Shown here piece after piece: positions 50,600 through 64,000 of a DNA stretch of 64,000 nucleotides. The notes below the pieces were generated by a model. It made no database searches, was not told the DNA's origin, and saw only the letters and a program-made list of their open reading frames with translations. The stretch is from Diadema setosum (taxonomy: Eukaryota > Echinodermata > Echinoidea > Diadematoida > Diadematidae), in the NCBI RefSeq assembly GCF_964275005.1, contig NC_092686.1, positions 41,141,511 to 41,205,510 of the forward strand. The letters are read 5' to 3'. Within the stretch, counting starts at the first letter, position 1; the number at the start of each line of letters is the position of its first letter. Made by a program: the position numbers and the translations under genes.

Positions 50600-51873
50600 T
50601 CCTTGAATAGCATATGCATTAAAAATGAAAAAAGATAACGCCTGCAGTTTGTCACTTGCCTTATGGGAAGCAATATAGTCTTTCAGATTTTTCTTTTTGG
50701 CATCGTAGAATGTGAATTCGTGAAAATTAGTTCTTATCGTACGGCATTAGCATTAAGCGATATTCCATGTAGAAAATGATCACAATTGTTATTGTTGTTT
50801 ACATTATGATTATGATTACCATCATGTTTTGAGAGCCTTACATTGTGCATAAACGCACTTAGCATTAACAGGTAATTGTAGCTGTTTATTATATACAACT
50901 ATAACTATTTTATCAATCAGGGACAAGGATAAAACTTAAGCGAATCAGTCTGTGAACTCCAAGCGACCTTCAGAGGTGGAATTGCAAAGAAGTGATATGT
51001 CTGTGTAGTATGTTCCATCACTAAACTGTTGAAGTTGTTGAACGTTGTTTAAAGTGCGAGAGACACCATGTTAAGCATCGCGTTATAAAGCCACTATATA
51101 CATGCAATCTATGGCGTTACGCTTTGAGCAATAACCCGTAGCGTGTAAATTGTACTGATAAACAAGTACTAGTATTACAAGAATTCATTACCATTGCCAC
51201 GGTTATTTCAGTTTTTATCATCAGTATCAAAATATACATTAGTAGGCTTATTTAGGCCTACGTACATAACATGAACGCGCATGACGATTATTAGAGATAA
51301 TTCAAGTTGAGCTGTAACAGCATGAAGTATAGATATCCACATGACATAATCGTCAGTGCTTGGTTATGTCTTGACAACCACCCCCTCCCCTCTAAGAAAA
51401 CACAATAAGAAAGATATACGCTAGGATTGAAGAAAACAAACATTACAAGGATGGTATTTCGTTCAGTATGGAGGAAGAGAGAGGAAAACATGTTCTTGTA
51501 GTAATATACGCGTGATTTTTGTTTTTATTATTTTTTTTTTGTGTGTGTGTGAATTGTGTAAAAATACGTCAGTTGTCTTCAGAAGGGTGAATGTGATCTT
51601 GTACTAATCTCTCGTTTCCTCGACACCAGACGAGACAATCAGCAGAATCTTCTGTTCATATTTGAAATCGTTGATTCACTTCAGGTCTTTGACGTGAATG
51701 GAGGGTGATGACGTGGTCCCCCCTTGAGACTTGCGTGCATGTTTGCATCTTGCACACAGCTGTAAGGAAGACTACTGACAGACGGAATGAAAAGTGCAAC
51801 AACCCCAAACAGTCGTTCAGTATCTCAAGTGAGTTCTCTCAGGGGTATGATACACACGAGATTGGATACATTG

Positions 51874-51877
<4 letters not shown>
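50600..51877. other. Intergenic DNA without a recognisable gene
   Basis: AT-rich. Short exon-like stretches occur (for example AG at 51685 to GT near 51763) but all frames stop quickly. Nothing supportable. Confidence 0.4.

Positions 51878-51950
<73 letters not shown>
51878..51950. repeat. (CA)n-(TA)n compound microsatellite
   Basis: About 37 bases of CA followed by about 36 bases of TA. Confidence 0.95.
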
Positions 51951-51956
<6 letters not shown>

Positions 51957-52088
51957 GGCAGCAAAACTAGCACATAGACGTGGCTGATGTTGGGTTGCAC
52001 CCCTTTATTCAAGCTTTCGGGCGAAATGCCCTTCTTCAGGATTGTATTGGTGCTGAGTGCGGTCTTGTGATGTTTTGCTGCCAATTAT
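51951..52088 (-). mobile_element. 138-bp element with perfect 17-bp inverted termini
   Basis: ATAATTGGCAGCAAAAC at 51951-51967 is the exact inverse of 52072-52088. On the - strand the interior contains CTGAAGAAGGGCATTTCGCC followed by CGAAAGCTTGAATAAAG, a stem-loop with CTGANGA and GAAA boxes. (TA)n tracts flank it on the left directly and on the right after about 55 bases. Confidence 0.7.
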
Positions 52089-52138
52089 ATTAACTGTCCT
52101 TGCACCGCACCGCCATGTTGTGGTTAAGTCCTCTGCTG

Positions 52139-56930
<4,792 letters not shown>

Positions 56931-56939
56931 TGTTGTTAA

Positions 56940-58200
56940 TTGAAGGCAATTTCTGTTTACTGAATTCAACTCCCTTTTTCCTATGCCAGCAGAAATGCTA
57001 CTAAAACAAGCTACTATTTTTTTTTTCTTCAATGATGACTTCTGTTTTGCATTGATTTCTCTTTTTTTTAAATAGGATATGGCTCGACCTACTCAAAGGT
57101 CTTTGACCATGCTTTATACACGATATAAGGAAGTCCCTATAACATGTAAACAGGATACAGTACACTGTATCTTTTGTGAATTTTATGTAAACCTTACTGG
57201 TAGGCCTATTCATGTATGACTGCATTTTTTTCTCCTATATACAGAGATTTGAAAAACGATACTGTTCAGCTATTGAAGGCAATTTCTGTTTACTGAGTTC
57301 AACTCTTTTTTTTTTTTATGCCAGCAGAAATTCTATATATTCCAAGAACAAGCTACTATTTTTTTCCTTTAATGATGACTTCTGTTTTTGTCATTGATTT
57401 TTTTAATCAAAACAGGATATGGGCCGACCTACTCAAAGGCCTTTGACCATGCTTTATACACGATACAAGGAAGTCCCTATAACATGTAAACAGGATACAG
57501 TTATACACTGTATCTTTTTGAATTCTATGTAAACCTTAAAGGACGAGTTCACCTTCATATACATATGGATTGAGAGAATGTAGCAATATTAGTAGAACAC
57601 ATCATTGAAAGTTTGAGGAAAATCGGACAATCCGTTCAAAAGTTATGAATTTTTGAAGTTTTTGTGCAGTCACCGCTGGATGAGAAGACTACTGCAGTGT
57701 ATGATGTCACATGCGTACAACAATATAAGGAAAATATAAAGAGAATTTCACAAAATTTCATCTTTTGAAAAAAGTACACATTCCCTTGACTCGGTACTGA
57801 CATATGTTATGGGTAATATCATTCCCATTGCCTTTAGAAAGAGGCAAGTTAAGTGCTCTTTTATTATGCGAAAAAAGTGAAAACATGTTGAATTTTCTTT
57901 ACATTTTCTTTATACTGTTGTACTCATATGACATCACGAGCCTTAGTAGTCTCCTCATCCAGCGGTTCCAACACAAAATTTTTAAAAATTCATAACTTTT
58001 GCATCGATTGTCCAATTTTCCTCAAACTTTCACTGATGTGTTCTACTAATATTGCTGCATTCTCTCAATCCTTATGTTAATGAAGGTGAACTTGCCCTTT
58101 AATATAATCCTTGGGCACTGGTAGGCCTATTTATGTATGACTGCATTTTTTTTTCTCCTATTGATACTGAGATTTGAAAAACGATACTGTTCAGCTATCA
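56940..58200 (+). repeat. Tandem duplication, unit 333 bp, second copy interrupted
   Basis: Copy A is 56941-57273. Copy B starts at 57274 (TGAAGGCAATTTCTGTTTAC in both), follows A to about 57535, is interrupted by a MITE, and resumes at about 58117-58198 (CACTGGTAGGCCTAT... GATACTGTTCAGCTAT). Apart from the insertion the copies are roughly 90% alike. Confidence 0.8.
57536..58102. mobile_element. TTAA-flanked MITE inserted in the tandem duplication
   Basis: TTAA at 57536-57539 and 58099-58102. About 150-bp inverted repeats: AGGACGAGTTCACCTTCAT at the left, and the inverse of ATGAAGGTGAACTTGCCCT at the right. Both arms continue through ATTGAGAGAATG and CCGCTGGATGAG. No coding capacity. Confidence 0.82.
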
Positions 58201-58753
58201 AAAAAATATAGTTATACCTCTCTAATGCTACGCTATAACCGCATTTCAGACAAAGTTTCAAAGAAATGCTTGGAGTTTAGGCCTGTTGGTCCATTGGATG
58301 CTTAGATTTAGTTTGACCTGGTTAGACATGCGCAAGGTTATAATCATTTACGTTGTGATGTTCTATCACAAGGGCAGGATACTTCCTTTGAGCTTTTTGC
58401 CGTTTTTTTTTTTGTTTTGTTTTGTTTTTGTTTTTTTTTGAGCTTCACTGCAATTTCGGATGTTTTCGTCATTCTGAAGCACGGCCCGGATTATGACTAT
58501 ACCGTCGGTGAGTCAGTGCGGATGACGATGACACCAAAACGGCAACGCAAGGAGTGTCGACAGATATTGCATTTACACTCATAGTAGTATTCTCGAAAGA
58601 TGTGATGACCTAAATCCATTCTTGTCAGTGTGAATAACTCAAGCATTTATCCTCCTCAACATATGATTTCCTTCCTATACCACCATTTTTTCCTCTAGCT
58701 AGAATAGGCAGAAATGCGGGCCGTGGCATCCGTCGACCGGAGAATCCTACACT

Positions 58754-59203
58754 TTAAAGGGGACCTCCGGATGATTGTCAGGCTTTTACATTTTTTAAGC
58801 AACTATAAATTGATTAAACTGAGTACAGAGTTTCAGAATTTATAGTGATTGGCATGAGGAATGAGTATGTTTCCAAAATTTATAACAAATTGCAATGGAC
58901 AAGAATGATGACATGGCAGCCTCACCATAAGAATGCATGAGTTGGGGCTCAAGGAAGCAGAAGAGGAAGGTATGCATAAATTGAGCAAACCGGTGTTGTA
59001 ATGAAATTACACTGCTACATTTCTGAAATATGTGAGGCTCTGATGTCATCAACACACTGTTCAGTAAAATTCGTTTAAGATTTTCAGTTTATTGGTTTCT
59101 CTGCTCAAGGACCACAATAAAATCCACGAATCTATACACGGAGCTGTCGATTTATGTACTACATGATGGGAAATTATGAACATCGTCTCGCATGCACCTT
59201 TAA
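58754..59203. mobile_element. Possible TTAA-flanked element
   Basis: TTAAAGGGGACC at the left end and GCACCTTTAA at the right end suggest a further element of the TTAA-bounded type. The internal arms are not clearly inverted, so this is tentative. Confidence 0.35.
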
Positions 59204-60724
59204 ATGCAAATACTTAGGTGTTGTTTTTACCTCTTTTTTTTTTCAAGACCTTTATGAAACAGAAAGGTACTTTATGCTGCGAGATCTCAAGAAACCGGAT
59301 ACTGACGCGATAAACTGGTAAACAGGAAAAGGTGAATGAAGTCATTATCACAGAATCAATCATAGCTGGAGGGGTGAGAGAAGCTCTGTACTGCCTTCCC
59401 AGCACTCTGATATGTCACCGAGGGATACGTACGTACAGGTGTCACCTGTTGATCAGAAAGTAATCAGATGGATTAGGGAGTATGATTAGTTATGTAACAG
59501 TCAATCTTATATCGTTATAGACACAATCACTGTTTTGTTATTTAAATTTGAAGAGTGATATGATGTGCATTGCCCAGGATGCTGCCCGTTTAAAAGTGAT
59601 GCTTCGTGGTTTAACCAATTCGAGAAAACTAATTTCTTATACAGGACCTATATCTAGTTTCCCCTCCCTCTAACTCCACAAGCTGAAGTAAGCAAATGCC
59701 TGCGAATCACAGGTTGAAAGGGGCAGTGTGCTTCTGATCAAAACGGTCCACACCGAATTGAACGCGTCAGCTTATACGAAGAAGATACAGCAACAATAGT
59801 GTGCATCCAAAAATTGTCACATAAGCACACACACTGATTACACAATCATCTAGACTCTTTGTACCTCGATTATGATCAAACTTTATCATTGTCATTTTCA
59901 TGTAACAGCAAAAAAAAAGAAGAATATGGTATCAGTGATGTATTAAATTGTACCGTTGTAGCATTCCTATTATTATTATATCTGTCACATTATCTCCCAA
60001 CTTTTCTGGAACTAATTGTTTACATAAATGAAAATGCATCGTTTTAGTACTGGTGATATAATCAAAGCACAAGGCTCAAAAGGCACAAGAACAGCAACAA
60101 ATGTTTTTCCTGGTTTGCGTATATCACATGTAGACTTTATCTGACGAAAATGAATACAATGAAATAGATAAACGAATTCCACGTGGATATAAATGCGAAA
60201 ATATGAAAGTGTAAATGCATGTACATACATGTAACTTTGAAGTCGGTCAGGCAAGATCGGAAACAGTTGAAAGGTCGCGGTGTGTACATCCGGTCATGAT
60301 TAACATACGGGAATGTGAAGCACTTGTATGCCTATGACATGCTGTTGTAAAGGAGACTGTTCATCATGAAGTTGCTGCGTGTTTAGATTTCGGTCTCCTA
60401 GCTGCAGAGGTCGTTTTACTGTTTGTTTATTTCTCTCAATGCTAATGTTTTTATGTTGTCATGACTTATACCAATGAAATGACACACAGGTTAATGTGAA
60501 TAAAATACTTATAAAGCAATTCTCTGTCTGACTCATAATTCTTGATATGGGACGAACTTTTCGATATTTTATAAAACATCACGAGTCACTATATAATAAC
60601 ACTGTATGTTATCAACGCAGAGCAAAAACACTGAAAAAGAAAAAAAAACGATGCATGAGACTACTATTGTCATGATTGTAAGCAGAGCTTGACTAGGATG
60701 GCGGCCTTAGAACAAATTAAACTA
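59204..60724. other. Non-coding DNA without a recognisable gene
   Basis: AT-rich, no repeats or exons identified. Confidence 0.45.
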
Positions 60725-61034
60725 CTGTAGTTTGGCTCAGTCGATAGAGCGTCTGCCTCTCGATTCAAAGGACCCGGGTTCGATTCATGAGTCTAGCTGA
60801 CCAATGTTGTGTGTAATCATACCGCCCCTCTACTGTACTTTTAAGAGCAAAAACACTGTTCCTCGGATGTGTGAGAGTCACAACCTACCCACGTAAAAGA
60901 TCCCACTTCATTCATTCATCGTAAAGAGCAGGGTGATAACCCGGTGAAGTGACCTACCTATATCCTCCCACACAAGATCATCTTCGTGATGGGTTGCTTA
61001 GGCCTATAACCCTTTAAAGATTAAGAAAAGAAAA
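60725..61034 (+). mobile_element. tRNA-derived SINE
   Basis: The head has an RNA polymerase III A box (TGGCTCAGTCGATAGAGCG at 60733-60751) and a B box (GGGTTCGATTC near 60777-60787) at tRNA spacing. The body continues with GTGTGAGAGTCACAACC, GTAAAAGATCCC and AAAGAGCAGGG and ends in an A-rich AAGAAAAGAAAAG stretch. The tRNA arms do not pair into a normal cloverleaf and no acceptor stem is evident, so it is not a tRNA gene. Related body at 37700-37830. Confidence 0.75.
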
Positions 61035-61079
61035 GACGATTGAATCTTTTAAGGTAAAGTATATGACATGGGCGTAAAT

Positions 61080-61165
61080 CCGGGGGGATGGGGGGGGGGG
61101 GTATATCCCCCCCCCCTGAAATGGAGGAGGGGGGGGGGATGGCCTGTACAGTCATCCCCCCCCCC
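61080..61165. repeat. G-run/C-run cluster
   Basis: Alternating runs of 7-11 G and 9-10 C (GGGGG...TATATCCCCC...GGGG...ATCCCCC) lie within 90 bases and can form hairpins or G-quadruplexes. Confidence 0.8.
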
Positions 61166-61356
61166 TGAATTTTGAAAAAAAAAAATGGAGGAAGCAGAAA
61201 TGTGATTGTATCAATTTTGGCATATTGCGTGACGTTTGTACACCGGCCTTCAGACAGGTAACAGAGCTGAACAATATTCTATCTTGTAGGAAAATGTATA
61301 TTTCTCAAGCGCTCGCTCGCTTCGCTCGCTCGCGAAGACAGTAACATCGACATAAC

Positions 61357-61433
61357 CGTCGGCCTTATGCCAAAAGGGCCTTAACACCATAGACTTTGTA
61401 CACTATTAGTGCCCTTTTGGCATGAGGCCGACG
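61357..61433. repeat. 23-bp-arm hairpin
   Basis: CGTCGGCCTTATGCC... at 61357-61379 is the inverse of 61411-61433 with one mismatch; loop of 31 bases. Confidence 0.75.
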
Positions 61434-62009
61434 ATACTGTACAATGTAAGGTATGGCTCAGACGTTGACAACGTCACATAGTATAGGCCTACATGTAAAC
61501 ATGCTATGACGCGAATAACTTGGCACCATCTGCAAAATATGTACGAAAACAAACAAACAATAAAAAAAAAACTATATCGCCATAATTGAACCCCCTCCAT
61601 TTCCTGAATCATTCCTGAGAAACGACAGTGACTGGTGACTCAGTCAGGATACATCTATGGGCATACCCAGGGAAGATCAGGGGCGTCGAATCTATCTCGG
61701 GGGGGGGGGGGGGGGGCAAAGGGGCATCTGCCCGCCCCTACGGAAGTGTTTAGGCAGACAAATCATTTATCCCCCAAGCAATTTCCGAGATGAGGACAAA
61801 TCTCGAACCTTCTTAATGGAAAATTGTCCAAATATCGCCAGAACTATGCACCAGATAGTTGTATTGCAATCTTAAACATGCAAAAGCTCCGCTATACAGG
61901 ATCCCTTTCGATAGACTTTGTACACTTTTGAGATTGACGTATATTTCCCTAATTTATCAAAGAGTGTGCAGCAGATCTTTCACTTAACAAAAGTACCCTC
62001 ATACTATGC

Positions 62010-64000
62010 AGAGGCGTCGATGGGGGGGGGGAATGGTTCCCCCATAAAAGTGGGACAAACAAAAGCGAAAAATATAGCCACAAACGGCAGTTTTTGGAGT
62101 GTAAAATGTCAAAATTTTAAAGCTCGCTCGCTCCGCTCGCTCGCATTTAATCGCTATGCCATTCTCCTGATGTTGCTGCCAGTGACTGACAGCAATTGCG
62201 CCCGGTGCGCCCCCTTAATTTCCAAAACGAAATATATAGCTACTAACGACTGTTTTTGGACTGTAAAATGTCAAAATTTTGAAGCTCGCTCGCTCTCGCT
62301 CGCATTTAATCATTATACCATTCTCCTGATGTTGCAGCCAGTAATTGCCAGCAGTTTTCGCCCGATGCGCCCCCCTTAATTTCCCAGCAAAAAATATAGC
62401 TACAAACGGCAGTTTTTGGACTGTAAAATGTCAAAATTTTGAAGCTCGCTCGCTTCGCTCGCTCGCATTTAATCATGCCATTCTCCTGATGTTGCCGCTA
62501 GTAATTGCCAGTAGTTTTCGCCCGGTGCGCCTCCTTAATTTCCAAAGCGAAAAAATACAGCCACAAACGACAGTTTTGGGGACTGTAAAATGTCAAAATT
62601 TTCAAGCTCACTCGCATTTAATCATTATGCCATTCTCCTGATGTTGCTGCCAGTAACTGCCAGCAGTTTTCACCTGGTGCGCCCCCCTTGATTTCCAAAG
62701 CGAAATAATACAGCCACAAAGGACAGTTTTTGGGACTGTAAAATATCAAAATTTTCAAGCTCACTCGCTTCGCTCGCTCGCATTTAATCGTTATGCCATT
62801 CTCCTGATGTTGCTGCCAACAATTGCCGGCAGTTGGCCCGGCGTGCCCCCCCCCCTTAATTTCCATAAAAAATACAGCCACAAACGGCACTTTGGGGACT
62901 GTAAAATGTCAAGATTTTCAAACTCGCTCGCTTCGCTTGCTCGCATTCAATCGTTATGCCATTCTCCTGATGTTGCATACTGCCAGTAATTGCCAGCACT
63001 TGTGCCCGGTGCGCCCCCCCCCCTTAATTTCCAAAGCGAAAAATATAGCTACAAACGACAGTTTTGGGACTGTAAAAAGTCAAAATTTTCAAGCTCACTC
63101 GCTTCGCTCGCTCGCATTTAATCGTTATGCCATTCCCCTGATGTTGCTGCCAGTAATTGCCGGCAGTTGGCCCGGTGTTTCCCCCCCCCCTTAATTTTCA
63201 AAGCGAAAAAATACAGCCACAAACGGCACTTTGGGGACTGTAAAATGTCAAAATTTTCAAACTCGCTCGCTTCGCTTGCTCGCATTCAATCGTTATGCCA
63301 TTCTCCTGATGTTGCATGCTGCCAGTAATTGCCAGCAGTTGTGCCCGGTGCGCCCCCCCCCCCCCCTTAATTTCCAAAGCGAAGAATATAGCTACAAACG
63401 ACAGTTTTGGGACTGTAAAAAGTCAACATTTTCAAGCTCACTCGCTTCACTCGCTCGCATTTAATCGTTATGCCATTCCCCTGATGTTGCTACCAGTAAC
63501 TGCCAGCAGTTGCGCCCGGTGCGCCCCCCTTAATTTCCAAAGCGAAAAAATACAGCCAAAAACGGCAGTTTTTGGACTGTAAAATGTCAAGATTTTCAAG
63601 CTCGCTTGTTTCACTTGCTCGCATTCAATTGTTATGCCATTCTCCTGATGTTGCTGCCAGTAATTGCCAGCAGTTGCACCCGGTGCGCCCCCCTTAATTT
63701 CCAAAGCAAAAAAATACAGCCACAAAAGGCAGTTTTTGGACTGTAAAATGCCAAAATTTTCAAACTCGCTCGCATTTAATCGCTACACCATTCTCCTGAT
63801 GTTGCTGTCAATGATTGACAGCAGTTTGCGCCCGGTGCGGCGCCCGGTGCGGCACCCCTTAATTCCCAAAGCGAAGAAGTATATCTACAAACGGCAGTTT
63901 TTAGACTGTAAAAGTATTATGTCAAAATTTTCAAGCTCGCTCGCTCCGCTCGCTCGCATTTAATCGCTATGACATTCTCCTGATGTTGCTGCCAGTGATT
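62010..64000 (+). repeat. Satellite-like tandem array, about 165-bp monomer, at least 12 copies, continuing past the window
   Basis: The landmark CTGATGTTG recurs at 62167, 62326, 62486, 62638, 62804, 62967, 63138, 63306, 63481, 63645, 63796 and 63980 (spacing 151-184). Each monomer has CGGCAGTTTTTGGACTGTAA, GCTCGCTCGCTTCGCTCGCT, the landmark, TGCCAGCAGTT and a CGGTGCGCCCCCC block. Monomers at 62885 and 63224 share CGGCACTTTGGGG, with a 339-bp period, so a dimer was duplicated. The open frames within are repeat artefacts. Confidence 0.92.

Noticed and set aside
51685..51763. An internal exon between CAG and GTAAGG
   Set aside because: All three frames stop within a few codons and there is no coding partner; it could at most be a non-coding exon.
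60725..60800. A tRNA gene
   Set aside because: A and B boxes are present, but the anticodon and acceptor arms do not pair and the sequence continues into a SINE body.
61918..63963. Open frames of 60-153 codons with similar peptides
   Set aside because: They are readings of the 165-bp satellite monomers in shifting frames; monomer lengths are not constant multiples of three.

Overview
The window is nuclear DNA from a marine invertebrate deuterostome, most likely an echinoderm. The evidence is short exons in long AT-rich introns, GT-AG splice sites, protein relatives that are animal-specific (GON domain, Nischarin, Kazal), and a repeat landscape of palindromic MITEs, foldback-type elements, poly(dG) tracts and the palindrome TAGGCCTA that is typical of sea urchin-like genomes. 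The species is inferred, not shown.

Three genes can be supported at exon level. (1) On the + strand, 1595-3734 holds the last four coding exons of an ADAMTS9/20 (GON-1) type metalloprotease; they encode the complete C-terminal GON domain and the stop codon, and the rest of the gene lies to the left of the window. (2) On the - strand, 36373-18996 holds a full 13-exon Nischarin gene (PX domain, leucine-rich repeats, long C-terminal region; 1245 aa in my model), all exons joining in frame at GT-AG junctions. (3) On the - strand, 47236-42835 holds a complete three-exon gene for a 222-aa secreted protein: signal peptide, acidic stretch, Kazal domain, Thr/Pro-rich linker, second Kazal domain. A possible 3'-terminal exon of an unidentified + strand gene sits at 49985-50577. 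The metalloprotease and Nischarin genes converge; Nischarin and the Kazal gene lie head to tail. Nothing indicates that the three act in one pathway.

Layout: 1-3734 GON exons; 3735-9975 probable 3' UTR and flank; 9976-18995 intergenic DNA with a 1.1-kb TIR-bounded element (13397-14509) made of 158-bp units that each carry a perfect DR1 nuclear-receptor motif, and two long palindromes near 18.2-18.6 kb; 18996-36373 Nischarin, with several MITEs in its introns; 36839-37110 a trinucleotide hairpin; 37231-38678 a foldback-like element; 39876-40701 a Tc1-like transposon relic with about 200-bp inverted repeats; 42835-47236 the Kazal gene with a LINE relic in an intron; 47237-60700 mostly non-coding, with MITEs, (TA)n and (CA)n tracts and a tandem duplication; 60725-61034 a tRNA-derived SINE; 62010-64000 a satellite-like array of about 165-bp monomers with a dimeric higher-order repeat, running off the right edge.

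The coding genes are of known families. The parts most worth a second look are the DR1-bearing repeat element, the right-edge satellite with higher-order structure, the foldback element, the 51951-52088 perfect-TIR element with a hammerhead-like core, and the two-Kazal secreted protein.
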